A stretch of 64,000 nucleotides of DNA from Mucilaginibacter corticis (GCF_007558865.1 NZ_VLPK01000001.1:124001-188000); one strand, 5' to 3'; positions 42,265-50,844 are shown, numbered from the stretch's first letter. Translations and numbers: made by a program. Notes: a model not told the origin generated them from the sequence alone.

Positions 42265-43578
42265 ATGATTTCACAGATATTGTTTAGCATTATTTTAATT
42301 GCCGCGATTTATCTATTCAGCAAAAACGCGGGCAAGATACGCCGTAATATTTTGTTAGGTCGTGATGTTAACCGGTCTGACCGCCGGGCCGAGCGCTGGC
42401 GAGTAATGGCAAAAGTTGCTTTAGGGCAAACCAAAATGGTTAAACGCCCGGTGGCGGCCATAATGCACTTTTTTATTTACGTCGGCTTCATCATTATCAA
42501 TCTCGAGGTTCTGGAGATCATGATAGACGGCATATTCGGCTCGCACCGCATATTTTCAAAACCGCTGGGGAGTTTATACGGCTTACTGATCGGCAGTTTT
42601 GAGGTACTGGCAATTTTAGTGCTGGTGGCCTGCGTAGTTTTCCTTGCACGCAGAAACATTGTCCGCCTGAAGCGTTTTAGTGGGACTGAGATGACCGAAT
42701 GGCCCAAAAGCGACGCCAACTATATCCTGATCATAGAAATATGCCTGATGACGGCTTTTTTAACTATGAACGCTGCCGATTATAAGCTGCAGGCTTTACA
42801 CTTTGGCCATTATATAAAAGCGGGCAGTTTCCCGGTCAGCAGTTTAATTGCCCCTTCCCTGTCGGCAAACCCTTACTCATTAGAAATTACCGAACGGGTT
42901 TGCTGGTGGTTCCACATTATTGGGATTTTGGCTTTTTTAAACTACCTACCCTATTCAAAGCATTTTCATATCCTGCTGGCTTTCCCAAATACATGGTACT
43001 CAAATTTAGAGCCGAAAGGCGAGTTTTCCAACATGGCATCGGTAACCAACGAGGTAAAAGCCATGCTTGATCCGTCTTTTGTGCCTGAAAATAATGGCGA
43101 GCCGGCAAGTTTTGGCGCTAAAGATGTAACCGATCTCACCTGGAAAAACCTGATGGAGGCCTACACCTGTACCGAATGCGGCAGGTGTACATCTGTTTGC
43201 CCGGCAAATATTACGGGTAAGCTGCTATCGCCCCGCAAGATCATGATGGATACCCGCGACCGCATAACCGAAGTGGGTAATAATATAGATAAACACGGCA
43301 AAGACCACCAGGACGGCAAAACGCTGCTTGACGACTATATAACCCGCGAGGAACTTTGGGCCTGCACTACCTGCAATGCCTGTGTTGATGCCTGTCCCGT
43401 AAATATTAACCCGCTTGAAATTATAACAGAAATGCGCCGTTATGTGGTGATGGAAGAATCGCAGGCACTGGCAAGCCTGAACAATATGTTCGGTAATGTT
43501 GAAAATAATGGCGCCCCGTGGAAATATAGTAATGCGGACAGGTTTAACTGGGCGGAGAAATTGGGCAGTGGGCAGTAA
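42265..43578 (+). CDS. Membrane-bound 4Fe-4S subunit of a split HdrD-like complex
   Basis: 437 residues. The N-terminal ~250 residues contain about five to six membrane segments with histidines suited to heme b (NarI/HdrE-like; e.g. WWFHIIGILAF, YSKHFHILLAF). The C-terminal part has two 4Fe-4S motifs, CTECGRCTSVCP and CTTCNACVDACP. It resembles heterodisulfide reductase subunit E/D fused at the iron-sulfur end, lacking the CCG domains, which are encoded by the next gene (28 bp away). The pair should move electrons between a membrane quinone pool and a soluble donor; the partner is unknown. Confidence 0.88.
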   Translation: MISQILFSIILIAAIYLFSKNAGKIRRNILLGRDVNRSDRRAERWRVMAKVALGQTKMVKRPVAAIMHFFIYVGFIIINLEVLEIMIDGIFGSHRIFSKPLGSLYGLLIGSFEVLAILVLVACVVFLARRNIVRLKRFSGTEMTEWPKSDANYILIIEICLMTAFLTMNAADYKLQALHFGHYIKAGSFPVSSLIAPSLSANPYSLEITERVCWWFHIIGILAFLNYLPYSKHFHILLAFPNTWYSNLEPKGEFSNMASVTNEVKAMLDPSFVPENNGEPASFGAKDVTDLTWKNLMEAYTCTECGRCTSVCPANITGKLLSPRKIMMDTRDRITEVGNNIDKHGKDHQDGKTLLDDYITREELWACTTCNACVDACPVNINPLEIITEMRRYVVMEESQALASLNNMFGNVENNGAPWKYSNADRFNWAEKLGSGQ

Positions 43579-43606
43579 ACAGTTTGCAGTTATGACAAAA
43601 TAAGCA

Positions 43607-44434
43607 ATGGAAAATCAAAATAATTCCGAAATCGAAATTCCGAAATCCGAAATCACGATACCAACCATGGCCCAAATGGCTGCCGAAGACAAGCAACCCG
43701 AGATACTGTTTTGGGTGGGCTGCGCGGGTAGTTTTGATGAGCGGGCGCAAAAAATTACGCGCGATATCTGTAAGATCCTGCATCACGTAGGCATAAGCTA
43801 TGCGGTATTAGGCACTGAAGAAAGCTGCACCGGCGACCCTGCCAAACGTGCCGGTAACGAGTTTTTGTTCCAGATGCAGGCCATGACCAATATCGAAGTA
43901 TTAAATGGCTACGATATTAAAAAGATAGTAACCGGCTGCCCGCATTGCTTTAACACCATAAAGAACGAATATCCGGGATTAGGCGGTAATTATGAAGTGA
44001 TCCATCACTCGCAGTTGATACAACAATTGATTGACGAAGGTAAATTAAAAGCCGATGGCGGCGAAAGCTTTAAGGGCAAACGCATTACATACCACGACCC
44101 TTGCTATTTAGGCCGCGGCAATAATGTGTACGAAGCCCCGCGTAAAGCTTTAGAAGTGTTAGATATCGAGCTGGTTGAAATGAAACGCTGCAAAAGCAAT
44201 GGCCTGTGCTGTGGTGCCGGCGGCGCCCAAATGTTCAAAGAACCCGAGAAAGGCAACAAAGACATCAACATGGAACGTATTGACGAGGTGATAGCCATTA
44301 ACGCGCAGGTAGTAGCTGCGGCCTGCCCATTTTGCATGACCATGTTAAGCGACGGGGTAAAGAACCACGAAAAAGACCAGGAAATTAAAGTTTTAGACAT
44401 CGCGGAGATAACCGCACGGGCAAACGGGCTGTAA
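43607..44434 (+). CDS. CCG-domain (cysteine-rich) Fe-S subunit of the split HdrD-like complex
   Basis: 275 residues with two cysteine-rich CCG domains: first FWVGCAGSFDERA then CTGD; second HDPCYLGRGNN then RCKSNGLCCGAGG. Such domains bind a non-cubane 4Fe-4S cluster in HdrB/D and glycolate oxidase GlcF. The first ~15 residues (NNSEIEIPKSEI) are translated from a dispersed repeat; homologs as I remember them begin near the ITIPTMAQM stretch, whose Met at 43667 is an alternative start. It is in an operon with the membrane subunit upstream. Confidence 0.9.
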   Translation: MENQNNSEIEIPKSEITIPTMAQMAAEDKQPEILFWVGCAGSFDERAQKITRDICKILHHVGISYAVLGTEESCTGDPAKRAGNEFLFQMQAMTNIEVLNGYDIKKIVTGCPHCFNTIKNEYPGLGGNYEVIHHSQLIQQLIDEGKLKADGGESFKGKRITYHDPCYLGRGNNVYEAPRKALEVLDIELVEMKRCKSNGLCCGAGGAQMFKEPEKGNKDINMERIDEVIAINAQVVAAACPFCMTMLSDGVKNHEKDQEIKVLDIAEITARANGL

Positions 44435-44440
44435 AGTACC

Positions 44441-44923
44441 TTACAAGTTCTTCATCTTAAAATAATTCAGCGCTTCTTCCAGGCTGTCCAGTCGTTTTGG
44501 TTCCATATTCTTTAGCGGGATATTAAGCACATTGGCCATCGAATCTATGTTGCCTTGCCTGTCGTTATACGTTTGCACAATAATGTCGTCGGCTTTTGCT
44601 TTTAACTTTAGCATGCCTGTAGTGGCATCGCCTGTATAAGATATGCTGTCCAGTTTTTGCAGTTGAAAAGAAAAGTACTCTTGTTTGTTATTTTGATAGG
44701 TTTTACGCAGGCGGATAAAAGAATCGTCGGTTAGCAAAACCTCCCATTTTTTTAGCTTGGGATCTATGGATGGATCAAAGGACTCTGACAGGCATTTATT
44801 ACCCCAGCTTAGCCAGTCCTGGTCTGTCATGCCGGCAACAAAGCATAAGCTGATCGCGGCAGCTGTAATAAATGAAACAATGAACGCTGATTTTTTATTC
44901 TTTAACAGAACTGATTTTAGCAT
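44441..44923 (-). CDS. Hypothetical protein with N-terminal membrane anchor
   Basis: 160 residues. A single hydrophobic segment (SAFIVSFITAAAISLCFVAG) near the N-terminus may be a signal anchor. The rest is soluble and mixed helical/beta, with a C-terminal helix (RLDSLEEALNYFKMKNL). No known domain recognised. It is convergent with the Fe-S operon (6 bp gap) and divergent from the gene at 44970. Confidence 0.75.
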   Translation of the reverse strand: MLKSVLLKNKKSAFIVSFITAAAISLCFVAGMTDQDWLSWGNKCLSESFDPSIDPKLKKWEVLLTDDSFIRLRKTYQNNKQEYFSFQLQKLDSISYTGDATTGMLKLKAKADDIIVQTYNDRQGNIDSMANVLNIPLKNMEPKRLDSLEEALNYFKMKNL

Positions 44924-44958
44924 GACAACAAAACTACAGGCCTAAGTTAATAATTTGA

Positions 44959-44966
44959 TAACTTTG
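44959..44966 (+). promoter_or_regulatory. -7 box almost touching the start codon
   Basis: TAACTTTG is a perfect -7 box only 3 nt before the ATG at 44970. Transcription would start at or within the first codons, implying a leaderless mRNA. Confidence 0.5.
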
Positions 44967-44969
44967 TAC

Positions 44970-45455
44970 ATGCAATTTTCTGAAAATTCAAGGGTATGGA
45001 TCTACCAGTCTGACAAAAAACTGACTGACGATGTGGTGCAACAAATACAACAACGTTTAAACGGCTTTACTGCCGAGTGGACCGCGCACAACAACCAGCT
45101 TAAAGCCAAAGCCGAAATCCGCTACAACCGTTTTTTAATACTGATAGTTGACGAAACACAGGCCGGCGCCAGCGGTTGCTCTATCGACAAATCGGTTAAT
45201 TTTATGAAACGCCTGGAACAGGAATTTGGCATCAGCCTGTTTGACCGTTTTAACCTGGCTTACCGCGATGCCGACGAAGTATTATCCCTGCCCCGACATG
45301 GCTTTGAAGAATTGCTAAAGCAAGGCAGCATCAACACCAATACCATCGTATACAATAACCTGGTACAAAACCTGTCTGAATTACAAACCAAATGGGAAGT
45401 ACCTTTTAAAGATAGCTGGCATATCCAGCTTTTCAGGGATTTGGTTACTGTTTAG
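44970..45455 (+). CDS. Conserved Bacteroidota protein (often labelled ABC transporter ATPase)
   Basis: 161 residues from the ATG at 44970 (MQFSENSRVWIYQSDKKL). Databases often name such proteins ABC transporter ATPase, but no Walker A, Q-loop or signature motif is present, so the label looks wrong. The sequence has conserved GFTAEWTAHNNQLKAKAEI, SGCSIDKSVNFMKRLE and LFDRFNLAYRD segments. It is soluble, and the function is unknown. A -7 promoter box lies directly before the start. Confidence 0.85.
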   Translation: MQFSENSRVWIYQSDKKLTDDVVQQIQQRLNGFTAEWTAHNNQLKAKAEIRYNRFLILIVDETQAGASGCSIDKSVNFMKRLEQEFGISLFDRFNLAYRDADEVLSLPRHGFEELLKQGSINTNTIVYNNLVQNLSELQTKWEVPFKDSWHIQLFRDLVTV

Positions 45456-45470
45456 AAATTCTTAGTCCAA

Positions 45471-45519
45471 AGTCCTTAGTCTTAAGTCAGATTTTACTTT
45501 CGACTTAAGACTAAGGACT
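45471..45519. terminator. Long perfect inverted repeat between convergent genes
   Basis: 18 bp arms (45471-45488 and 45502-45519) with a 13-base loop; the arms end in AGTCCTTAG / CTAAGGACT. Further partial copies of the CTTAGTCC/CTTAAGACT words flank it. It probably works as a bidirectional terminator, and it looks like a member of a dispersed repeat family. Confidence 0.7.
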
Positions 45520-45531
45520 ATCGGCTTAAGA

Positions 45532-46680
45532 CTATATCTTCCCCAATAACTCCGCCAGTTTATCTTCCAGGTCTGTACCGCGCAGGTTTTTAGCTACGAT
45601 CTTTCCATTAGGATCAATCAGGAAATTGGCCGGTATTGACTGAACAAGATACAATACAGCCGCTTCGTTTTTCCAGAATTTAAGGTCAGATACCTGTGTC
45701 CAGGTTAGGCCGTCGCTTTTAATCGCGCCCTGCCAATCGGCTGTAGCACCGGGCTTATCTAACGATACACCAAGTACGGTAAAGTTTTTTCCTTTATATT
45801 TATTATAAGCTTTTACAACATTAGGATTTTCTGCACGGCAAGGGCCACACCATGACGCCCAAAAATCCACCAAAACATATTTACCCCTGAACGAAGATAA
45901 TTTAACCTGGTTACCGTTTACATCCGGCTGTGAGAAATCAGGCGCCATGCTTCCTATATCGGTGACTTTTTGATCATCAATTGATTTTTTGATCATTTTG
46001 GCTATTTCCAAATCTTTTAATGACGGATCAAGGCTATTATACAGGCTTTCTACTTCCGCAGGCGCAGCGCCCTGTCTGCCCAGTAAGTTGATCACCATTA
46101 AGCTGATATAACTTGCCGGGTGCGCGGTAACAAAGCCTTTTAAAATTACCTCCTGCTTATCCTGCAGGGTTTTCATCCTGCCGGCTATTTGACGCTGAAA
46201 ATCCTGCGAGTTTTGTTGGCTTTGCGGTGCGGCATTTTTCTCGTCGTTGACCTTTTTGGCCTCGTCGTTAATTGGCTTTAACAGGTTGGTCAGGTATTTA
46301 TCATCATCATTAACTGCAGAACCGGTTATTACGCCTTTGCTTACAGAATCCTGGTTTGCTGTAACCGTTGTCGTGCCTTTATCCAGGAAAAAATTAAGCA
46401 TATCGGGGGTATTGCCTAAATTCTTGTATCCTACTCCCAAATGATCTATCACCAATAAAGAATTTGACGGGGCCGGCACAAAACCGCTGATGGTAAAGCT
46501 TCCGTTAGCAACTAACGATGAGTCGACAACCTGGTTTGCACCTATCGAGTAAAATAAATAAGCCCTCGCCGGCGACCCTACATTGCCAACCTTGCCGGTA
46601 ACTGTAAAATTAGAGGTTGCTTCCTGCGCGAAGAGCGCGGAAGGTAATAGGGCTATGATAAAAAACAATAATTTCTTCAT
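45532..46680 (-). CDS. TlpA-type thiol-disulfide reductase with DUF4369-like domain
   Basis: 382 residues with a signal peptide ending near LFAQ. A beta-rich DUF4369-type domain (about 22-115) and a helical linker with a Q/N-rich part precede a C-terminal thioredoxin fold (about 240-382). The active site is WCGPC in DFWASWCGPCRAENP, and cis-proline lies in QSIPANFLID. It should act on periplasmic protein disulfides or in cytochrome c maturation. It is 57 bp downstream of the arginase-like gene on the same strand. Confidence 0.93.
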   Translation of the reverse strand: MKKLLFFIIALLPSALFAQEATSNFTVTGKVGNVGSPARAYLFYSIGANQVVDSSLVANGSFTISGFVPAPSNSLLVIDHLGVGYKNLGNTPDMLNFFLDKGTTTVTANQDSVSKGVITGSAVNDDDKYLTNLLKPINDEAKKVNDEKNAAPQSQQNSQDFQRQIAGRMKTLQDKQEVILKGFVTAHPASYISLMVINLLGRQGAAPAEVESLYNSLDPSLKDLEIAKMIKKSIDDQKVTDIGSMAPDFSQPDVNGNQVKLSSFRGKYVLVDFWASWCGPCRAENPNVVKAYNKYKGKNFTVLGVSLDKPGATADWQGAIKSDGLTWTQVSDLKFWKNEAAVLYLVQSIPANFLIDPNGKIVAKNLRGTDLEDKLAELLGKI

Positions 46681-46737
46681 GAACTGTATTGATACTATAA
46701 GCTTGATTAACGTATAATCAGGGTATGGATTGTATTC

Positions 46738-47919
46738 TTAGGTTAATTTTTGATAAGTGCGCCACCAAAGATCAGGCATTTCGCCGGCTACTGCTGTTTT
46801 ATAATCCTCATGACGGCAGGGAACCAGGTGGAAACGTTCGTTTTTTGAACCACCTGTTGGATATGGCACCTGCATCCACCAGCGGTCTGATTTTTTGCTC
46901 TTTACAAACACCAGCTCATGGTCATCATGCCTTAAACTGGTTTTATAGATCAGGTATTGAGATTTTGGACTAAGCGGGAAATCTTTCTTGCGATTATATA
47001 CCCCATCAATAAAATACCAGATCATTTGTGATAGCAGCATAGCCGTTTGGCCATTACTATCATAAGCCGGGTTAAATTCGTAAAAACCTATCGAGGTTAG
47101 CTTGTCATTAAATCCCGCGTAGCGGCAGATCTGGCAAGCCTCTTCACCATAAAAACCGTTTGGCTTAGCGTTGGCATTAGCCGCCGCGTCTGACGAACGG
47201 ATAGCACCGATATCAAAGCTCAGCATATTAGCGTTGCGGATGGTGGGTTCGGTAACGGCTATATTATTACTTAGCGTACCCAAACGGTGTGCATCGAAAT
47301 ACAATTTATCCATCACCCGTAAACTGTCCTGGCTGGCAAAATAAGTTTGATAACCCAGGTTGCTGAAATTAAACAGGTAATTAGGCTCATGCAGGAATAT
47401 CTTGCTAAGGTATGATTGCGAGGTGGTTTCAATACCATCATGCAGTTCATCATCCTCCAGGTCAAAGTGCGAATCGATCACTACCAGGTCGACCTTTTGC
47501 TCCAGTGTTTCATAACCCATGTATTGCGCGTAGGTAAGGTCCTGTCCCCCGCCTATTATCAGCGGAATGATATCCATCCTTATCAGTTCGGCAACAACGG
47601 TTTTAAGTGCGAAATAGGTATCGGTTACCGTATCGCCCTGGCGGATGTTTCCTAAATCGACTATCTGCGTGCTATAAGCGCCTTCATTTAGCTGGTACAG
47701 TTTTTCGCGGATATAATCGGGTGCCAACGCGCAACCCGGGTTATTTATAGCGTGCCTGTCTTCCTGTACACCAATAATAGCAATATCCGCCGGCCGTTCC
47801 AGGTCGGGAAAGTCACTAACATACAGATCAACCTTGCTGCCTAACTGGCTGGTGTAATAACCGTTTTTAGGTGCAATAGTATCCAGGTTAATGGGTGTAA
47901 AGAAATCAGATAAAGACAT
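46738..47919 (-). CDS. Arginase/formimidoylglutamase-family protein with degenerate metal site
   Basis: 393 residues from the ATG at 47919 (MSLSDFFTPINLDT); the open frame extends 44 codons upstream only because it runs through a repeat. The ureohydrolase fold is clear. Arginases bind two manganese ions with GGxH, DxHxD and SFDxD. Here these read GGGQD, DSHFD and SFDIG, so two of six ligands are lost. It may bind one metal, use another chemistry or be non-catalytic. It resembles the proteins that Bacteroidota annotations call formimidoylglutamase. Confidence 0.85.
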   Translation of the reverse strand: MSLSDFFTPINLDTIAPKNGYYTSQLGSKVDLYVSDFPDLERPADIAIIGVQEDRHAINNPGCALAPDYIREKLYQLNEGAYSTQIVDLGNIRQGDTVTDTYFALKTVVAELIRMDIIPLIIGGGQDLTYAQYMGYETLEQKVDLVVIDSHFDLEDDELHDGIETTSQSYLSKIFLHEPNYLFNFSNLGYQTYFASQDSLRVMDKLYFDAHRLGTLSNNIAVTEPTIRNANMLSFDIGAIRSSDAAANANAKPNGFYGEEACQICRYAGFNDKLTSIGFYEFNPAYDSNGQTAMLLSQMIWYFIDGVYNRKKDFPLSPKSQYLIYKTSLRHDDHELVFVKSKKSDRWWMQVPYPTGGSKNERFHLVPCRHEDYKTAVAGEMPDLWWRTYQKLT

Positions 47920-47924
47920 GTTTC

Positions 47925-48060
47925 GATGTGCAAATAAGCAGTTACGCAAATATGCAGATAGATGTGCGGATGTGCAAATAGATGTTCGAATATGCACATT
48001 AAACAGCACTTGCATATCTGCGCATCTATCCGCACATTTGCACATCTGCACATTTGCAAA
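47925..48060. repeat. Low-complexity inverted repeat array between divergent genes
   Basis: About 135 bp built from variants of GATGTGCAAAT and GATGTGCAGAT in both orientations, the right half being an imperfect inverse of the left around 47995-48005. It fills the whole space between the arginase-like and epimerase starts. The CACATTTGCA units resemble the -7 box TACATTTG. Confidence 0.75.
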
Positions 48061-48064
48061 TTAC

Positions 48065-49030
48065 ATGATACTTATAACTGGCGCGACAGGTTTTTTAGGA
48101 GCAGAACTGGCTAAACAATTGGCCGATAAAGGCGAAACCATCCGTTGCACAAAACGCGAAACCTCCATTATCCCCATGTTGCTGTTGCCTTACACCCAGA
48201 TACAATGGGTTGTGGCCGATATGCTGGATGTTTTTGCGCTTGAAAACGCGCTGGATGGCGTAACACAAGTGTATCATTGCGCCGCGTGGGTATCATTAAG
48301 GCAAGCCGAAAAGGCCCCCATGATACACACCAATGTTAACAGCACGGCCAATTTAGTTAACCTGTGTCTTGACCGTGACATTAAACTGGTGCATGTAAGT
48401 TCGATAGCAGCCATAGGCCAGGCAAAGCCGGGCGAACTGATAACCGAAAATCATCATTTAGATATAGCTGCCGAGAATGATGGTTACGCCATATCAAAGC
48501 TTGAAAGCGAAATGGAAGTATGGCGCGGTATAGCCGAAGGACTGGACGCGGTGATAGTTAACCCTTCTTTAATTATCGGCGCAAATGCCGGTACAGAGGG
48601 TAGCGGGCAACTTTTTGAAACCGTACGCAAAGGGCTTAAATTTTATACTGAAGGCACAGCGGGATTTGTAGATGTGGAAGATGTTGCCAAATGTATGATT
48701 GCTCTGATGGAAAGCGATATTACCGGGCAACGCTACATTATCAGCGCCGAAAACCGTAATTATAAAGAGCTTACTGCCGAAATAGCCAAAGGCTTTAACA
48801 TTTCACCACCCGCTAAACTGGCCAAACCCTGGATGATGGAACTGGCCTGGCGCGCTGCTGCCGCTTATGCCTACCTGATCCGTAAATCACCAGCCATAGA
48901 CAAAGTTGCCGCACAATCGGCATCGCAGGTGAAGGATTTTGATAACAGTAAGATCAGGTCGGCAATAGCTATTGAATTTAAGCCGATAAGCAGGTCTATT
49001 ATCGAGATCTGCGAGCGCTTAGCCAGTTAA
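48065..49030 (+). CDS. NAD-dependent epimerase/dehydratase (extended SDR)
   Basis: 321 residues from the ATG at 48065 (MILITGATGFLGAELAK). The Rossmann motif TGATGFLG is at the very N-terminus; the catalytic pair YAISK lies at about residue 141, preceded by the HVSSIAAIG segment. It resembles dihydroflavonol reductase-like or sugar-nucleotide epimerases; the substrate cannot be assigned. The frame continues 58 codons upstream through the repeat array, but that part is not protein-like. Confidence 0.9.
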   Translation: MILITGATGFLGAELAKQLADKGETIRCTKRETSIIPMLLLPYTQIQWVVADMLDVFALENALDGVTQVYHCAAWVSLRQAEKAPMIHTNVNSTANLVNLCLDRDIKLVHVSSIAAIGQAKPGELITENHHLDIAAENDGYAISKLESEMEVWRGIAEGLDAVIVNPSLIIGANAGTEGSGQLFETVRKGLKFYTEGTAGFVDVEDVAKCMIALMESDITGQRYIISAENRNYKELTAEIAKGFNISPPAKLAKPWMMELAWRAAAAYAYLIRKSPAIDKVAAQSASQVKDFDNSKIRSAIAIEFKPISRSIIEICERLAS

Positions 49031-49084
49031 AAACTTGTACCTGCACCATTGATGAATTAACCTATAAATTATTAACTTGGTGTT

Positions 49085-49702
49085 ATGGAACAATATGATC
49101 ATCGTATAGACGCTTACATTGGCAAAAAACCGGCCTTTGCGCAACCCATATTAAATCATTTAAGGGCGTTAATGCATTCCGTATCTCCGCAGATCACCGA
49201 GACCATAAAGTGGGGCCACCCATTTTTTGAATATAAGGGGATATTTGCCAACATGGCCGGCTTTAAAGAGCATTGTGTTTTTGGTTTCTGGAACAGTTCA
49301 GCACTGGTAGACCCTCATGGTGCCATACTTCGGGGTGAGGACAAAGAATCAGCAGGTAATTTTGGCCGCATTACAAAATTATCTGACCTGCCCAGCGATG
49401 ACATTTTAAAGGATTTTATTTTGCAGGCCATCGCTTTAAAGGACAGCAATTATCAGCCACCCGCAAAAACAACGGCTGCAAAAGCCCCGAAAGCCGAAAT
49501 ACCCATGCCCGATTATTTTGCCGAAGCATTGGCAACAAATCAGAAAGCACTGGCAACCTACCAGGATTTTAGCCCCTCATGTAAACGCGAATACCTGGAG
49601 TGGATAACCGAAGCCAAAACCGAACCCACCCGCCAAAAACGCATTGAAACAGCTTTGGAGTGGATGGCAGAAGGCAAATCAAGAAATTGGAAGTATAAGT
49701 AA
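49085..49702 (+). CDS. DUF1801 / YdeI (OmdA)-type protein
   Basis: 205 residues. The first ~120 match DUF1801 (HLRALMHSVSPQITETIKWGHPFFEYKG in parts) and the last ~65 match the YdeI/OmpD-associated tail (YQDFSPSCKREYLEWITEAKT, ending MAEGKSRNWKYK). It is cytoplasmic, and the function is not established. It lies 54 bp after the epimerase gene on the same strand and is followed by two hairpin repeats. Confidence 0.9.
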   Translation: MEQYDHRIDAYIGKKPAFAQPILNHLRALMHSVSPQITETIKWGHPFFEYKGIFANMAGFKEHCVFGFWNSSALVDPHGAILRGEDKESAGNFGRITKLSDLPSDDILKDFILQAIALKDSNYQPPAKTTAAKAPKAEIPMPDYFAEALATNQKALATYQDFSPSCKREYLEWITEAKTEPTRQKRIETALEWMAEGKSRNWKYK

Positions 49703-49719
49703 ACACTTATTAAAAAACA

Positions 49720-49797
49720 AGGGTGTCATGCTGAGGCTCTCGAAGCATGCGGGCCGGGCCTTACGCTCACCCTTCGAGAACCTCAGGGTGACACCCT
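49720..49797. repeat. Dispersed 78 bp hairpin repeat, copy A
   Basis: Outer arms AGGGTGTCA / TGACACCCT and inner arms CTGAGGCTCTCGAAG / CTTCGAGAACCTCAG enclose a GC-rich loop. An inverted, slightly diverged copy is at 57223-57297. Confidence 0.8.
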
Positions 49798-49820
49798 GAT
49801 TTGTATTTTTTTTCAGCATA

Positions 49821-49853
49821 AGACTTACGAAGTTTTAAAAACTTCGTAAGTCT
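49821..49853. terminator. Bidirectional terminator hairpin
   Basis: Perfect 16 bp arms AGACTTACGAAGTTTT / AAAACTTCGTAAGTCT around one base, between the convergent YdeI-like and manA genes. Confidence 0.8.
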
Positions 49854-49860
49854 GTTTTAA

Positions 49861-50844
49861 CTATGCTATGAAGCTTTCCAAAATTTTAAAACCACCTTCA
49901 GTTTCCAGTTCAATCTTGTCAATTGTTTTTGGTAACAGGATACACTCTCCCATTTTTACAGGATAAGTTTCGCCATTGTAGTTGATGGTGTAGGCACCGG
50001 CAAGGCAAACATGGATCACAAACGAGTCCAGATTGCTGTAGTCTTTGCTTGTGCCTTCGGTAGCATCTAAAACACTGGTAGTAAAGTATGGGCAGCTAAC
50101 CAGTTGTACGGTTTCGTCCTTTTCGGGCGTGTATTTTGTTTTATAATCGCCATAGTAATGATAATCTATCGCGGCCAAAGCTTCTTCGGTATGCAACTCG
50201 CGTTTATGTCCGCTGGCATCTACACGGTCAAAATCATAGATCCGGTAAGTAATGTCTGATGTCTGCTGGATCTCGGCCAGCAATAAGCCTGCGCCAATGG
50301 TATGCACACGGCCGGCAGGTAAAAAGAACACGTCACCCTCGTCAGCGGTTTCTCGGTTCAGCACATCCATCAAATGGCCGCTGTTAAACTTCTCCAGGTA
50401 TTCTTCCTGATTCAGTTCTTTGTTAAAACCGGCAATCAGGGTCGAACCCGGATCAGACTCGATGATATACCACATCTCGGTTTTACCGAATGAATTATGG
50501 CGCTTTTTAGCCAGCTCGTCATTAGGGTGCACCTGGATAGAAAGGTCTTCGTTGGCATCAATAAATTTCACTAATAGCGGGAAGATATTGCCGAAGTGTT
50601 TGTACACTTTCTCGCCTACAAGGTCGGCACCGTACTGCACCAACAGGTCTGCAAGCGACTCGCCGTTTAAAGCGCCGCCTTCAACGATTGAAACATCAGA
50701 CTTTACACCCGAAATTTCCCAGGTTTCGCCGCAATTTGGCAGATCGCCAAAATCTTTATGCAAATAAGTTTTTATTTTTTGGCCACCCCAGATCTTGTCT
50801 TTGTAGATGGTTTTGAATTTTAACGGATATAATGTTGCAGACAT
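49861..50844 (-). CDS. manA: Mannose-6-phosphate isomerase, class I
   Basis: 327 residues. It interconverts mannose-6-phosphate and fructose-6-phosphate with a zinc ion. The cupin-type enzyme shows KDKIWGGQKIKTYL at the N-terminus, the metal motif DLSIQVHPNDELAK, KTEMWYIIE with the third ligand, and PAGRVHTIGAG. Its length fits the short Bacteroidota/Firmicutes type. Monocistronic; it could feed GDP-mannose synthesis, but no partner genes lie nearby. Confidence 0.96.
   Translation of the reverse strand: MSATLYPLKFKTIYKDKIWGGQKIKTYLHKDFGDLPNCGETWEISGVKSDVSIVEGGALNGESLADLLVQYGADLVGEKVYKHFGNIFPLLVKFIDANEDLSIQVHPNDELAKKRHNSFGKTEMWYIIESDPGSTLIAGFNKELNQEEYLEKFNSGHLMDVLNRETADEGDVFFLPAGRVHTIGAGLLLAEIQQTSDITYRIYDFDRVDASGHKRELHTEEALAAIDYHYYGDYKTKYTPEKDETVQLVSCPYFTTSVLDATEGTSKDYSNLDSFVIHVCLAGAYTINYNGETYPVKMGECILLPKTIDKIELETEGGFKILESFIA

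Noticed and set aside
44970..45455. ABC transporter ATPase
   Set aside because: No Walker A, Walker B or LSGGQ motif in 161 residues; the common database name is not supported.
47920..48051. N-terminal extension of the arginase-like frame (44 codons)
   Set aside because: Same repeat array read on the other strand; MSLSDFF at 47919 is the natural start.
47891..48064. N-terminal extension of the epimerase frame (58 codons)
   Set aside because: It is the translation of the intergenic repeat array, rich in Cys and His; the Rossmann motif demands a start at 48065.
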